Both the position numbers and the translations under genes were made by a program. This document shows, in pieces, positions 42,901 to 54,656 of a stretch of DNA of 64,000 bases. How positions within the stretch are numbered: the stretch's first letter is position 1; every line of letters starts with the position of its first letter. The stretch covers positions 46,070 through 110,069 of the forward strand of contig NZ_POTW01000011.1 of assembly GCF_003236295.1 (NCBI RefSeq). Reading direction: 5' to 3'. This stretch comes from Jiangella anatolica (GTDB lineage: Bacteria; Actinomycetota; Actinomycetes; Jiangellales; Jiangellaceae). The notes under the pieces are model-generated. The model was not told where the DNA came from, did not search any database, and saw only the letters and a list, made by a program, of their open reading frames with translations.

Positions 42901-45435
42901 TCACTCACTCCCACTAGTCGTCTCACGGCCAGGAACGACCTCGGGGGGAGCCTCCGGCCCCGCCCCTCGACCGTTGCCCGCATGACCCGACTGGGCACCT
43001 GCGAGCTTGACGACGGCGCCGGCGGCGGCGCCGAGCGACTGGTGCAGCGTCGAGCCGTTCGAGTTCTCCGGCAGCCAGACCACCCGGTCGGGCATGTCCG
43101 TCACCCGCACCGGCACCGTGACCGAGCCGGTCCCGGTGCGGACGGTGAGCCACTCGCCGTCGGCGACGCCCACCTCGGCGGCGGTGCCGGCGGAGAGGCG
43201 GGCCTCGACCTTGCGCGCCGTCGCCGCCAGGTGCGGCTCGCCGTCCTGGCCGCGGCCGGAGTCGAGCATGAGCCGCCAGCTGGCCAGCACGGCCTCGCGC
43301 TCGCCGGGCCGCGGTGGCCCGGCGGGCGTCGCGTCGGCGCTCTCCGGCCGGGCGCCGTCCCAGACCCCGAGCTCGGCGATCTCGGCCCGGGCGTCGTCGA
43401 CGTCGCGCACCCCGAGCCGGATGCCCAGCTCGCCGGCGATCGCGTCGAGCACGGCGGCGTCGCTGAGCGACGGCGTCTGCGCGAGCACCGCGGGGAACGG
43501 CCGCAGCCGGCCCTCCCAGTTGACGAACGTGCCGGCCTTCTCCACCGGCGGCGCGACCGGCAGCACGACGTCGGCCAGCTCGGTGACCTCGCTGCGCCGC
43601 ACCTCGAGGCTGACGACGAAACCGGCGGACTCGAGCGCGCGCTTCGCCGCGGCCGGGTCGGGCAGGTCGGCCAGCTCGACGCCGGCCACCAGCGCGCCGG
43701 TCAGCACGCCGCTGGTCAGCGCGGACAGGATGCCGGTGGTGTCGCGGCCGGGCAGCGACGGCAGCGTCTCGACCGACCAGGCGGCGGCGACGTCGACCCG
43801 GGCCTCCGGGTCGGCGACCGGCCGGCCGCCGGGCAGCAGGTTCGGCAGGGCGCCGGCCTCGAGCGCGCCGCGCTCGCCGGCCCGCCGCGGCACCCAGGCC
43901 AGCCGGGCGCCGGTGACGGTGGCGACCCGGGCGGCCGCGGACAGCGCCCCAGGGATCGTCGCCAGCCGGGAGCCGACGAGGATGACGGCGCCCTTCTTGC
44001 GCAGCGCCTCGCCCAGGTAGGCGACGCGATCGTCGCCGAGCGTGATCGCGTTGAGGATCTCCGGCTCGGTACCCGGCGCGGCCGGCAGCAGCGTGCCGCC
44101 GGTCTTCGTCAGGCCGCGGGTCGCGTACGGCGCGATCGAGTGGACCTGGGTGCCGTTCTTCCGGTTGGCCTTGCGCAGCCGCAGGAACAGCGCGCCGGCC
44201 TCCTCCTCCGGCTCCAGCCCGACCAGCAGCACCGCCGGCGCCTGCTCGACGTCGGCGAACGTGACACCGAGGCCGGACCCGGCGATGGAGGCCAGGAAGC
44301 CGGCCTCCTCGGCCGAGTGCGGCCGCGCGCGGAAGTCGATGTCGTTGGTGTCGAGGGCGACGCGAGCGAACTTCGCGTACGCGTAGGCGTCCTCGTGCGT
44401 CAGCCGGCCGCCGGTCAGCACGCCGACGCCGCCGGTGTCCCGCGAGCGGGCCAGGCCCTGCGACGCCAGCGTCAGCGCCTCCGGCCAGGACGCCGGGACC
44501 AGCTCACCGGTCTCCTCGTCACGCACCAGCGGGTGCGTGATGCGGTCGTCGAGCGTGGACCAGCGGAACGCGAAGCGGTCCTTGTCGGTGATCCACTCCT
44601 CGTTCACCTCGGGGTCGTCGCCGGCCAGCCGGCGCATGACCGTGCCGCGGCGGTGGTCGACCCGGATCGCGCTGCCGCAGGCGTCGTGCTCGGCGACGGA
44701 CGGGACCGACACCAGGTCGAACGGGCGGGACCGGAACCGGTACGCCGCGCTGGTCAGCGCGCCGACCGGGCAGATCTGGATGGTGTTGCCGGAGAAGTAG
44801 CTCTCGAACGGCTCCTTCTCGTAGATGCCGACCTGCTGCAGCGAGCCGCGCTCGAGCAGCTCGATGAACGGGTCGCCGGCGATCTCCTTGGAGAACCGGG
44901 TGCACCGGGCGCACAGCACGCAGCGCTCGCGGTCCAGCAGCACCTGCGCGGAGATGTTGATCGGCTTCGGGTAGGTCCGCTTCTTGCCCTCGTAGCGGGA
45001 GTCGCCGCGGCCGTTGCTCATCGCCTGGTTCTGCAGCGGGCACTCGCCGCCCTTGTCGCAGACCGGGCAGTCCAGCGGGTGGTTGATCAGCAGGAACTCC
45101 ATGATCCCCTGCTGCGCCTTGTCCGCGACCGGCGAGGAGAACTGGGTGTTGATCACCATGCCCGGCGCGACGGTGAGCGTGCAGGACGCCTGCGGCTTGG
45201 GCATGCCGCGGCCGTTGCCCATGTCGGGCACCTCGACCATGCACTGCCGGCAGGCGCCGACGGGCTCCAGCAGCGGGTGGTCGCAGAACCGCGGGATCTG
45301 GATGCCGATCAGCTCGGCCGCGCGGATGACCAGCGTGCCCTCCGGCACGCTCACCTCGAAGCCGTCGATGGTGACCGTCACCAGGTTCGGCTGCGGCTCC
45401 ACGGCGTCGGACGTGGAGTTGGTCGTCACGGTCAT
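42901..45435 (-). CDS. nuoG: NADH-quinone oxidoreductase subunit G
   Basis: The large iron-sulfur subunit, 844 aa. The N-terminal [2Fe-2S] set is [20 protein letters not shown], the His-containing set follows in [16 protein letters not shown], then [16 protein letters not shown] and [20 protein letters not shown]. The rest is a molybdopterin-oxidoreductase-like domain without cofactor, plus a C-terminal beta-barrel. ATG 45435 overlaps the nuoF stop by one base. Confidence 0.96.
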   Translation of the reverse strand: MTVTTNSTSDAVEPQPNLVTVTIDGFEVSVPEGTLVIRAAELIGIQIPRFCDHPLLEPVGACRQCMVEVPDMGNGRGMPKPQASCTLTVAPGMVINTQFSSPVADKAQQGIMEFLLINHPLDCPVCDKGGECPLQNQAMSNGRGDSRYEGKKRTYPKPINISAQVLLDRERCVLCARCTRFSKEIAGDPFIELLERGSLQQVGIYEKEPFESYFSGNTIQICPVGALTSAAYRFRSRPFDLVSVPSVAEHDACGSAIRVDHRRGTVMRRLAGDDPEVNEEWITDKDRFAFRWSTLDDRITHPLVRDEETGELVPASWPEALTLASQGLARSRDTGGVGVLTGGRLTHEDAYAYAKFARVALDTNDIDFRARPHSAEEAGFLASIAGSGLGVTFADVEQAPAVLLVGLEPEEEAGALFLRLRKANRKNGTQVHSIAPYATRGLTKTGGTLLPAAPGTEPEILNAITLGDDRVAYLGEALRKKGAVILVGSRLATIPGALSAAARVATVTGARLAWVPRRAGERGALEAGALPNLLPGGRPVADPEARVDVAAAWSVETLPSLPGRDTTGILSALTSGVLTGALVAGVELADLPDPAAAKRALESAGFVVSLEVRRSEVTELADVVLPVAPPVEKAGTFVNWEGRLRPFPAVLAQTPSLSDAAVLDAIAGELGIRLGVRDVDDARAEIAELGVWDGARPESADATPAGPPRPGEREAVLASWRLMLDSGRGQDGEPHLAATARKVEARLSAGTAAEVGVADGEWLTVRTGTGSVTVPVRVTDMPDRVVWLPENSNGSTLHQSLGAAAGAVVKLAGAQSGHAGNGRGAGPEAPPEVVPGRETTSGSE

Positions 45436-46751
45436 CAGGCCTTGGCCCCCAGTTCCTGCGCGAACAGCGTCGAGGCGGCCGGGTCGAACGGGCAGCCGCC
45501 GTGCTCGAAGTGGGCGATGTACTCGTCGCGGAAGTGCTGGATGGTCGAGACCACCGGCGCCACCCCGCCGTCGGCGAGCGCACAGAACGAGCGGCCAGCG
45601 ATGTTATCGCTCATGTCCAGCAGCTTGTCCAGGTCGGCCTCGGTGCCGTCGCCCTTCTCCAGCCGCTCGAGGATCTGGACCATCCACCAGAAGCCCTCGC
45701 GGCAGGGCGTGCACTTGCCGCAGGACTCGTGCTTGTAGAACTCGATCCACCGCTCGGTGGCGCGCACGACGCATGTGGTGTCGTCGAAGATCTGCAGCGC
45801 CCGGGTGCCCAGCAGCGAGCCCACGCCGGCCATGCCTTCGAAGTCCAGCGGGACGTCGATGTGCTCGGCGGTGAGGATCGGCGTCGACGAGCCGCCCGGC
45901 GTCCAGAACTTCAGCTCGTGACCGGCCCGGATGCCGCCGGCCATGTCCAGCAGCTCGCGCAGCGTGATGCCCAGCGGCGCCTCGTACTGGCCCGGCTTCG
46001 TCACGTGCCCGGACAGCGAGAAGATGCCGTAGCCGGGCGACTTCTCGCTGCCCATGCCGCGGAACCACTCGGCGCCGCCGGAGACGATCGACGGCACCGA
46101 CGCGATGGTCTCGACGTTGTTGATGACAGTCGGCGACGCGTACAGGCCGGCCACCGCCGGGAACGGCGGCTTCAGCCGCGGCTGGCCCCGTCGCCCCTCC
46201 AGCGAGTCCAGCAGGGCGGTCTCCTCGCCGCAGATGTAGGCGCCGGCGCCGGCGTGCACGACGACGTCCAGGTCGAACCCGGAGCCGAGGATGTCCTGGC
46301 CCAGGTAGCCGGCCTCGTACGCCTCGGCGACGGCGTTCATCACCCGGCGGAACACCTGCAGCACCTCGCCGCGCACGTAGATGAAGGCGTGCTTGGCGCC
46401 GATGGCGAAGGACGTGATGATGACGCCCTCGACCAGCACGTGCGGATCGGCCATCATCAGCGGGATGTCCTTGCAGGTGCCCGGCTCGGACTCGTCGGCG
46501 TTCACGACCAGGTAGGTCGGCTTGCCCGAGTCCTTGGGGATGAAGCTCCACTTCATCCCCGTCGGGAAGCCTGCGCCGCCGCGGCCGCGCAGGCCGGAGT
46601 CCTTGACGATCTCGACGATGTCCTCGGGCTTGCGCTGCAGCGCACGGCGCAGCGCCTTGTAGCCGCCGGCCTTCTCGTAGTTGCGCCGGGTGAACGCGTC
46701 GGACTGGTCCCAGCGGGCGGTGAGAACAGGGGTGAGGGTCTTCTGGCTCAC
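45435..46751 (-). CDS. nuoF: NADH-quinone oxidoreductase subunit F
   Basis: The FMN and NADH-binding subunit with cluster N3, 438 aa. The NADH loop is [18 protein letters not shown], the FMN region [12 protein letters not shown], followed by [20 protein letters not shown], with cluster ligands in [15 protein letters not shown] 46751 overlaps the nuoE stop as GTGA. Confidence 0.97.
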   Translation of the reverse strand: MSQKTLTPVLTARWDQSDAFTRRNYEKAGGYKALRRALQRKPEDIVEIVKDSGLRGRGGAGFPTGMKWSFIPKDSGKPTYLVVNADESEPGTCKDIPLMMADPHVLVEGVIITSFAIGAKHAFIYVRGEVLQVFRRVMNAVAEAYEAGYLGQDILGSGFDLDVVVHAGAGAYICGEETALLDSLEGRRGQPRLKPPFPAVAGLYASPTVINNVETIASVPSIVSGGAEWFRGMGSEKSPGYGIFSLSGHVTKPGQYEAPLGITLRELLDMAGGIRAGHELKFWTPGGSSTPILTAEHIDVPLDFEGMAGVGSLLGTRALQIFDDTTCVVRATERWIEFYKHESCGKCTPCREGFWWMVQILERLEKGDGTEADLDKLLDMSDNIAGRSFCALADGGVAPVVSTIQHFRDEYIAHFEHGGCPFDPAASTLFAQELGAKA

Positions 46752-47448
46752 TTGCTGCTGCCTCCCAGCTCGCGCTGACCGCCCTCGGGCGCCGTCCAGC
46801 CGTTCTCGTTCGCCAGTTCCAGCCCCACGACGGAGGCCGGGCCGGCCGCGGCGCCCTCGGTAGCCAGGCCGTCGGGGAACCCGGCCAGCACCCGCTCGGC
46901 CTGCTTCCAGGTGCAGATGCGCGGGCCGCGGGTGGACTCGACCACCTCGCCGGCGCGCAGCCGGTCGACCAGCTCGCGCGCGGACTGCGGCGTCTGGTTG
47001 TCCATGAACTCCCAGTTGACCATCATCACCGGCGCGTAGTCGCAGGCCGCGTTGCACTCGACCCGCTCGAGCGAGACCTTGCCGTCGTCGGTCGTCTCGT
47101 CGTGCCCGACGCCGAGGTACTCGGACAGGTCGTCCCAGATCGCGTCACCGCCCATGACGGCGCACAGCGTGTTCGTGCACACGCCGACGTGGTACTCGCC
47201 GACCGGGCGGCGCTTGTACATGGTGTAGAACGTCGCGACCGCGGCGACCTCGGCCTCGGTGATGTCGAGGACCTCGGCGCACAGCTCGATGCCCTCGGGG
47301 GTGACGTACCCCTGGTGCGCCTGCACGAGGTGCAGCATCGGCAGCAGCGCCGACCGCGGCTCCGGGTACCGGGCGATGATCTCGGCCATCTCCGCCCGGA
47401 CGGTGTCGTCCAGCGCGGCGGGCGCGGCCGGTGTCTGGTTCACGTCGG

Positions 47449-47452
<4 letters not shown>
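46748..47452 (-). CDS. nuoE: NADH-quinone oxidoreductase subunit E
   Basis: A thioredoxin-fold [2Fe-2S] subunit (N1a), 234 aa. Ligands are in [11 protein letters not shown] and [15 protein letters not shown]. The family core is complete, and the C-terminal 50 residues ([17 protein letters not shown] and beyond) are an actinobacterial extension. It overlaps nuoD by four bases (ATGA). Confidence 0.96.
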
Positions 47453-48809
<1,357 letters not shown>

Positions 48810-48810
<1 letters not shown>

Positions 48811-49706
48811 CAGTTGTACGCCCTCCGCTCGTCCGGCGGCGCGATGGTCGCGCCCTTGTACTCCACGGGGATGCCTCCGAGCGGGTAGTCCTTGCGCTGC
48901 GGGTGCCCCGGCCAGTCGTCCGGCATCTGGATGCGGGTCAGTGCCGGGTGGCCGTCGAAGAGGATGCCGAAGAAGTCGTACGTCTCCCGCTCGTGCCAGT
49001 TGGCCGACGGGTAGGTGTGCACGATCGACGGGATGTGCGGGTCGTCGTCGGGGCAGGTGACCTCGAGGTTGACCCGGCGGTTGTGGGTGATCGAGAGCAG
49101 CTGGACGACGGCGTGCAGCTCGCGGCCGGTCTCCTCCGGGTAGTGCACGCCGTTGACGCCCATGCACATCTCGAACCGGAGCAGCGGGTCGTCGCGGAAC
49201 GTCCGGGCGACCTCGGCCAGCTTCTCGCGCTTGACGAAGAACGTGATCTGGCCGCGGTCGACCAGCACCTTCTCGAACACGTCGGCGTCGGTGCTGCCGG
49301 CCTCCTGCAACGCCGCGGTGACGTCGTCGCCGAGCTTCTCCAGCTCGTCGGGCCACGGGCGCGGGGTGGAGGCGCCGCGGACCGGGTTCGTGTCGCGGAC
49401 CACCAGCCGGCCGTAGCCGGACGTGTCGCCGCTGCCGTCGTAGGCGCCGAACATGCCGCGCCGGGACGGGTGCTCCGGCGGCAGCGCCGGGCCCTCCGGC
49501 TCGGCCGGGAGCGACTCCTCCTCCGCCTCCGCGGCGGCGGTCTCCTCGGTCGGGGCCTCGGCCGGCTTCTGGTCCTCGGTCGGGCTGGTCTCGGCGCGCG
49601 TCTCCGCGGCCTCGGCGACGTCGTCGGGGTGCTGCGAGCCGCTGGTCATGCCCTGCGCGTCGCCCGCGCTGTCGGCGGCCTCGGTCCGCTTCTCGTCGTC
49701 GCTCAC
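48810..49706 (-). CDS. nuoC: NADH-quinone oxidoreductase subunit C
   Basis: A 298-aa peripheral arm subunit. The conserved part starts near residue 85 ([20 protein letters not shown]) and contains [20 protein letters not shown]. The first 80 residues are a disordered Glu/Ala/Pro-rich extension. GTG 49706 overlaps the nuoB stop as GTGA, which confirms that the extension is translated. Confidence 0.95.
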
Positions 49707-50257
49707 CGGAGCAGGCCCTTCATCTCGTGCGTGGCCTCGGCCCGCAGCGCCAGCCGCTCGGCCTCGGCGTCGTCCGCGGCCTTGTGCGCGCCCAGCCGCG
49801 TGTGCTGGATCTGGTCGTGCAGCTTGAGGATCGCGTCGATCAGCATCTCCGGCCGGGGCGGGCAGCCGGGCAGGTAGACGTCGACCGGCACGACGTGGTC
49901 GACGCCCTGGACGATGGCGTAGTTGTTGAACATGCCGCCGGACGAGGCGCAGACACCCATCGACAGCACCCACTTCGGGTTGGCCATCTGGTCGTAGATC
50001 TGCCGCAGCACCGGCGCCATCTTCTGGCTCACCCGGCCGGCGACGATCATCAGGTCGGCCTGCCGCGGCGACGCGCGGAAGACCTCCATGCCGAACCGGG
50101 CGGAGTCGTGCCGGGGGCCGCCGAACGCCATCATCTCGATGGCGCAGCAGGCCAGGCCGAACGTCGCCGGCCAGACCGAGCCCTTACGCATGTAGCCCAG
50201 CAGGCCCTCGACCGTGCTCAGGAGCACGCCGGACGGAAGCTTCTCTTCAACACCCAT
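49703..50257 (-). CDS. nuoB: NADH-quinone oxidoreductase subunit B
   Basis: The N2-cluster subunit, 184 aa. The Cys pair is in [19 protein letters not shown], a third in [15 protein letters not shown] and a fourth in [16 protein letters not shown]. It begins 12 bases after nuoA. Confidence 0.97.
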   Translation of the reverse strand: MGVEEKLPSGVLLSTVEGLLGYMRKGSVWPATFGLACCAIEMMAFGGPRHDSARFGMEVFRASPRQADLMIVAGRVSQKMAPVLRQIYDQMANPKWVLSMGVCASSGGMFNNYAIVQGVDHVVPVDVYLPGCPPRPEMLIDAILKLHDQIQHTRLGAHKAADDAEAERLALRAEATHEMKGLLR

Positions 50258-50269
50258 GATTCGCCTCTG

Positions 50270-50629
50270 CTAGTCCCAGTCCAGCCCGCCGCGCCGCCAC
50301 TCATAGATGAACGGCACGGTGATCAGGAAGATGAACGTCACCATCGCGACGAAGCCGAAGACCCCAAGGTGGTCGAACCGGACCGCCCACGGGTACAGGA
50401 AGATGATCTCGATGTCGAAGATGATGAAGGTCATCGCGGTCAGGTAGTACTTGACCGGGAACCGGCCGCCGCCCACCGGCAGCGGGGTCGGTTCGATGCC
50501 GCACTCGTAGGAGTCCAGGCGGGCGCGGTTGAACCGCTTCGGGCCGGCCAGGGACGAGAAGGCGACCGAGCCGACCGCGAACGCCGCGGCGATCGCGATG
50601 AGACCGAGGATCGGTGCGTACGAGTTCAC
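50270..50629 (-). CDS. nuoA: NADH-quinone oxidoreductase subunit A
   Basis: Small three-helix membrane subunit, 119 aa, with SYECGIEPTPLPVGGGRFPV and the long loop leading to FIIFDIEIIFLYPWAV. It is the first nuo gene, 52 bases after menJ. Confidence 0.97.
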   Translation of the reverse strand: MNSYAPILGLIAIAAAFAVGSVAFSSLAGPKRFNRARLDSYECGIEPTPLPVGGGRFPVKYYLTAMTFIIFDIEIIFLYPWAVRFDHLGVFGFVAMVTFIFLITVPFIYEWRRGGLDWD

Positions 50630-50681
50630 GCCGGGCCACTCCTCTGCGCTGAGTTCCGCAAGACGTCCTGCATGGTGCTCC

Positions 50682-52016
50682 TCACGCCGCCGGGGCGAGT
50701 CGGGTCATCGCGTTGATGACGCGGTCGTACACGTCACCGTCGCGGTGGTCGGTCAGGTTGGCCAGCAGCTTCAGCGTGAACTTCATCAGCCAGGGGCGCG
50801 GCAGGCCGTGGTTCCGGGCGATTCTCATGATCCGTGGGTCACCGATCAATCTGACGAAGATGCGGCCGAGCGTGAAGTAGCCACCGTGTTCGTGCTTCAG
50901 CGCCGCAGGATATCCCCGCAGCACCCGTTCCCGGCCGGCGGCATCCCGGGAGAGCGCGTCCGCGATCACCGTCGCGGCCAGGCCGGCGGCCTCCATCGCG
51001 TAGTCGATGCCTTCGCCGTTGAAGGGGTTGACCATGCCGCCGGCGTCGCCGACCAGGAGCAGGCCACGACTGTAGTGGGGCTGGCGGTTGAATCCCATCG
51101 GCAACGCCGCGCTGCGGATGTCACCGACCTGGTTCTCCTCGGTGAAGCCCCATTCCGGCGGCGTCTGGGCCGCCCAGCGGCGCAGCATGTCCTTGTAGTC
51201 GACCCGGCCGAAGGCCTTGGAGGTGTTCGTGATGCCGAGGCCGACGTTGCTGGTGCCGTTGCCGGTGCCGAAGATCCAGCCGTAGCCGGGCAGCAGGTCG
51301 CGCCCGCCGGACGGGTTGTCGGCCCACAGCTCCAGCCAGGACTCCATCCAGTCGTCGTCGTGCCGCGGCGTCTTGTAGTACGTACGGACGGCGACCGCCA
51401 TCGGCCGGTCCTCGCGCTTGTGGATCCCCATCGCGGTCGACAGCCGCGACGAGGTGCCGTCGGCAGCGACCACCAGCGGCGCGCGGTACGTGACCGCCTC
51501 GCCAGCGGCGCGGCCGCGCTCGTCCAGCGGCCTCGCGGTGACGCCGACGATGTCACCGGTGCGCTCGTCCAGCACCGGGCCGGTGACGTTGGTGCGTTCG
51601 TGCAGCCGGGCGCCGGCGGCCGCGGCGTGCCGGGCCAGCAGCTCGTCGAAGTCGGTGCGGGTGCGGACCAGGCCGTAGTCGGGGTAGCTGGCCAGTTCCG
51701 GCCAGGGCAGGTGCAGCCGCATGCCGCCGCCGATGATGCGCAGGCCCCGGTTGCGGATCCAGCCCGGCGCACTCGTGTCGATGCCCATCCGGACCAGCTG
51801 CCGCACGGCGCGCGGCGTCAGGCCGTCGCCGCAGACCTTGTCGCGCGGGAACGAAGCCTTCTCCAGCAGCAGCACGTCCAGCCCGTACCTGGCCAGGTAG
51901 TAGGCCGTGGTCGAGCCGGCCGGCCCTGCGCCGACGACGATGACATCCGCCTCGCCGGCGGTGCGGCTCGGAACGCTCGGTGCGCTCGGTCGGCTACGAC
52001 CAGTGCGCTGGCTCAT
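50682..52016 (-). CDS. menJ: FAD-dependent geranylgeranyl-reductase-family protein, probable menaquinone reductase MenJ
   Basis: A 444-aa flavoprotein of the geranylgeranyl reductase family. The FAD motif is DVIVVGAGPAGSTTAYYLAR, then the family CGDGLTPRAV and the late GLLLVGDAGGMVNPFNGEGI. In mycobacteria MenJ saturates one isoprene of the menaquinone tail. Position directly ahead of nuoA fits that role; a general lipid reductase is the alternative. It is the first gene after the Rex-type operator and probably shares a transcript with nuo. Confidence 0.85.
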   Translation of the reverse strand: MSQRTGRSRPSAPSVPSRTAGEADVIVVGAGPAGSTTAYYLARYGLDVLLLEKASFPRDKVCGDGLTPRAVRQLVRMGIDTSAPGWIRNRGLRIIGGGMRLHLPWPELASYPDYGLVRTRTDFDELLARHAAAAGARLHERTNVTGPVLDERTGDIVGVTARPLDERGRAAGEAVTYRAPLVVAADGTSSRLSTAMGIHKREDRPMAVAVRTYYKTPRHDDDWMESWLELWADNPSGGRDLLPGYGWIFGTGNGTSNVGLGITNTSKAFGRVDYKDMLRRWAAQTPPEWGFTEENQVGDIRSAALPMGFNRQPHYSRGLLLVGDAGGMVNPFNGEGIDYAMEAAGLAATVIADALSRDAAGRERVLRGYPAALKHEHGGYFTLGRIFVRLIGDPRIMRIARNHGLPRPWLMKFTLKLLANLTDHRDGDVYDRVINAMTRLAPAA

Positions 52017-52064
52017 CGACGGTCCTCGGCATGCGTGTCACTGTTCGGTTCGTGGCGGCACGCT

Positions 52065-52080
52065 CGTGAATCAGTTCACG
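52065..52080. promoter_or_regulatory. Probable Rex operator (ROP) of menJ-nuoA-N
   Basis: The core CGTGAATCAGTTCACG is the centre of a perfect 10-bp inverted repeat (52061-52070 and 52075-52084, four-base spacer). It matches the streptomycete Rex site TGTGAAC-N2-GTTCACA at most positions, and nuo is a known Rex target there. It lies about 20 bases downstream of the predicted start of transcription, where it would block elongation. A CRP-like GTGA-N6-TCAC reading is the alternative. Confidence 0.7.
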
Positions 52081-52097
52081 AGCGCACACTCGACCTA

Positions 52098-52126
52098 AGT
52101 GTAGGGGTTGCCTGCCGTGTCACTCA
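52098..52126 (-). promoter_or_regulatory. Probable menJ-nuo promoter
   Basis: TACACT at 52103-52098 on the minus strand is a good -10 box; at a 17-base spacing the -35 is only TGAGTG (52126-52121). It lies about 85 bases before the menJ start and just upstream of the Rex-type site. Confidence 0.5.
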
Positions 52127-52189
52127 CCCCGGGTCACCCACTCTGACCTGCGGATTTACGCAGCATCAGCGTTGCGTAATTCACCGCCG

Positions 52190-53050
52190 TCAGTAGACGC
52201 GGATGACCTCCTGGCCGGTGGGGTCCCAGCGGACGTAAGTGACGCCGGTGTCACCCTCCGGGTAGACGCTGATGGTGACCAGTCCGTCCTGGTAGTGGCC
52301 GATGCTGATGTGGCCGACGGTGACATCGGGGAGGCCCGTGGCGGCCGGCATCCCGTCGATCGCGGCCATGACCGCCTCGGGCGTGACGTCGCTCCAGGAG
52401 AAGAACACCTCGTCGTCCGGCTCGCCGTCGCCCAGGTCCCGATAAGGGTCTCCCGGCAGCAGAAGCAGCCCGCCGCTGTACTCGACGCGGTCGAGGGCAC
52501 GCTGGGGCGAGCTCGACCGCACCTCCAGCGTGGCGTTGTCGGCGAACAGGGTGATCGCGCTCGGCTCGGTATCGGCGGCCGCCGCCCACAGCTCCTGCAG
52601 GCCCGCCAAAGTGAAGAGGCCGAACTGCTCCATGTCGATCGCCGGAAGGTCCACCTCGGCGGCCGGCGGTGCCGGAGGTTCCGGCGGCTCGGCCGGTGGC
52701 TCTTCGACGGGCACCGGCTCGCGCGCCGGCGGATCGGCCGGCGTGGGTCCGTCGCGGAAGGTCAGCAGGAGGACACCGAGGAGCACGGCCAGCGCGACCG
52801 CGCCGAAGGCCAGCCTGATCCAGCCGCCGCGTCCGCCGGTGGCGGGCGCTGCGGGCGCCGCCGCAGGGGCGGGCATGTCCTCGACCAGCGCGTCCAGGTC
52901 GGCGATCGTCTTCGCCTCGTAGATCAGCGCGGTCCGGCTCTCCATGTCGGCGGCGTCGATGCGGCCCTCGGCGAACGCCTGCGAGACGGCACCCGCGTAC
53001 CGTTCCCGGTCGGCGTCGGACGGCCGCCAGTTGCGGTCCGTGCGGCTCAC
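52190..53050 (-). CDS. DUF1707-domain membrane-anchored protein
   Basis: A 286-aa protein. Residues about 8-55 are a DUF1707/SHOCT-like helical domain (RPSDADRERYAGAVSQAFAE, GRIDAADMESRTALIYEAKT). Then come an Ala/Pro linker, one membrane helix (LAFGAVALAVLLGVLLLTF) and a Pro-rich stalk. The extracellular domain of about 150 residues is unlike anything I recognise. GTG 53050 overlaps the preceding gene's stop (GTGA). It is a diverged duplicate of that gene. Confidence 0.82.
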   Translation of the reverse strand: MSRTDRNWRPSDADRERYAGAVSQAFAEGRIDAADMESRTALIYEAKTIADLDALVEDMPAPAAAPAAPATGGRGGWIRLAFGAVALAVLLGVLLLTFRDGPTPADPPAREPVPVEEPPAEPPEPPAPPAAEVDLPAIDMEQFGLFTLAGLQELWAAAADTEPSAITLFADNATLEVRSSSPQRALDRVEYSGGLLLLPGDPYRDLGDGEPDDEVFFSWSDVTPEAVMAAIDGMPAATGLPDVTVGHISIGHYQDGLVTISVYPEGDTGVTYVRWDPTGQEVIRVY

Positions 53051-53871
53051 GGGTCGATCCCGTCGTCGAGCAGGTGCTGGCCGGTGGCGTCCCAGGTCAG
53101 CGTCGGCGCGACCCCATAGGCGTCGGCCTCGAGGTGCACGTTGATGGTGACGACGTCGCCGTAGAACACGTCGCGGTTGATGACGATCAGCTCGACCGCG
53201 CGGTCCGGCCGCTGGGCGACCTCCGCGGCCCGGGCGGCGCACGCGGCGACGATCCCCGGGTCGACCTCGTCGAGTGCGAAGAACGCGTCGTCCGGGTTCT
53301 CCTCGGAGACCTGGCTGCCCGGCTCGCGCTCGCCCAGCGTGCCGTCGTACTCGACGCTGTCGTAGGTGGGCGCGCCCGGCGCCGTCCGCACCTCGAGGTC
53401 GGCCCACTCGTCGTGCAGGTAGATGCTCTGGACCTCGGCCACCTGCTGCGCGGCGAGCGCCTCCCACAGGATGGTCAGCTCGGCCGCGGCGAACATGTCC
53501 ACCGGGACCTCCTCGTCCTCCTCGACCTCCTCGACCGGCGGTGCCTCGACCTCGCCCGCCGGCGGTTCGGCGGCCGGCGCGTCGTCGTCGCCGGAGCTCG
53601 CCGCGACGATGCCGAGGCCGACGGCGGCCAGGATCGCAACACCCGCCACGGCGACCGTCACCAGCGACCGGCCTCCCGCCGTCCGGTCCGGACCGGGCAG
53701 GTCATCGACGACGGCGTCCAGCTCACCGATCGTCTGCGCGTAGCGGACGGTGAAGGAGCGCCGGGACAGCTCGGCATCGTCGATGCGGCCCTGAGCGCGG
53801 GCGGCGTCGAGCACCGCCGTGTAGCGCCTGCGGTCGTCGTCCTCCGGCCGCCGGTTCTGCCCCCTGGCCAT
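53047..53871 (-). CDS. DUF1707-domain membrane-anchored protein
   Basis: A 274-aa paralogue of the next gene with the same plan: N-terminal DUF1707 (RRPEDDDRRRYTAVLDAARA, GRIDDAELSRRSFTVRYAQT), one membrane helix (LVTVAVAGVAILAAVGLGIV), an acidic Pro/Glu linker, and a globular outer domain ending with WDATGQHLLDDGIDP. Both outer domains share a W-D-x-T-G-Q end. It starts 2 bases after menG, so the three genes form one unit. Confidence 0.82.
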   Translation of the reverse strand: MARGQNRRPEDDDRRRYTAVLDAARAQGRIDDAELSRRSFTVRYAQTIGELDAVVDDLPGPDRTAGGRSLVTVAVAGVAILAAVGLGIVAASSGDDDAPAAEPPAGEVEAPPVEEVEEDEEVPVDMFAAAELTILWEALAAQQVAEVQSIYLHDEWADLEVRTAPGAPTYDSVEYDGTLGEREPGSQVSEENPDDAFFALDEVDPGIVAACAARAAEVAQRPDRAVELIVINRDVFYGDVVTINVHLEADAYGVAPTLTWDATGQHLLDDGIDP

Positions 53872-53873
53872 GC

Positions 53874-54566
53874 TCAGCGCTTCACGGCGTGGTGCAGGGC
53901 GACGATGCCGCCGCTGAGGTTGCGCCAGCGGACGTCGGCCCAGCCGGCCTCGCGCAGCCAGCCGGCCAGCCCTGGCTGGTCCGGCCAGGCGCGGATCGAC
54001 TCGGCCAGATAGACGTAGGCGTCCGGGCTGCTGGAGACGCGGCGGGCGACCGGCGGCAGTGCCCGCATCAGGTACTCGACGTAGACGGTGCGGAACGGCG
54101 CGAACGCCGGGTGGCTGAACTCGCAGACCACCAGCCGGCCGCCAGGCCGGGTGACGCGCAGCAGCTCGCGCAGGCCCGCGATCGGGTCGTGCACGTTGCG
54201 CAGCCCGAACGAGATGGTCACGGCGTCGAACGCGTCGTCGGCGAACGGCAGCCGGGTGGCGTCGCCGGCCACGAACGGCAGGTCGGTGTGCGTGCGCCGG
54301 CCGGTCCGGAGCATGCCGAGGGAGAAGTCGCACGGCACGACGAACGCGCCGCGGGCCCGGAACGGCTCGCTGGACGTGCCGGTGCCGGCGGCGAGGTCGA
54401 GCACCCGCTCCCCCGGCGCCGCCGCGACGGCCGAGACGACGGCCCGCCGCCAGGCGCGGTCCTGGCCGAGCGAGAGCACGTCGTTGGTGCGGTCGTACTT
54501 CTCGGCGACGTCGTCGAACATGGCCGCCACCTCGTGCGGCTGCTTGTCCAGGGAGGCGCGGGTCAC
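53874..54566 (-). CDS. menG: Demethylmenaquinone methyltransferase
   Basis: SAM-dependent C-methyltransferase of the UbiE/MenG family completing menaquinone, 230 aa. Motifs are [35 protein letters not shown] (SAM motif I) and [20 protein letters not shown], then [23 protein letters not shown] 54566 starts at [20 protein letters not shown]. It is divergent from menF over 90 bases that must hold both promoters. Confidence 0.94.
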   Translation of the reverse strand: MTRASLDKQPHEVAAMFDDVAEKYDRTNDVLSLGQDRAWRRAVVSAVAAAPGERVLDLAAGTGTSSEPFRARGAFVVPCDFSLGMLRTGRRTHTDLPFVAGDATRLPFADDAFDAVTISFGLRNVHDPIAGLRELLRVTRPGGRLVVCEFSHPAFAPFRTVYVEYLMRALPPVARRVSSSPDAYVYLAESIRAWPDQPGLAGWLREAGWADVRWRNLSGGIVALHHAVKR

Positions 54567-54656
54567 GAGTCCACTTTGACGTGTCGGGCCGTGCATGCGC
54601 CAATCGGCAGGCCGCCACGCGTCGCGTCGGGCGGTCGCGCCGTACGCTTGATGGTC

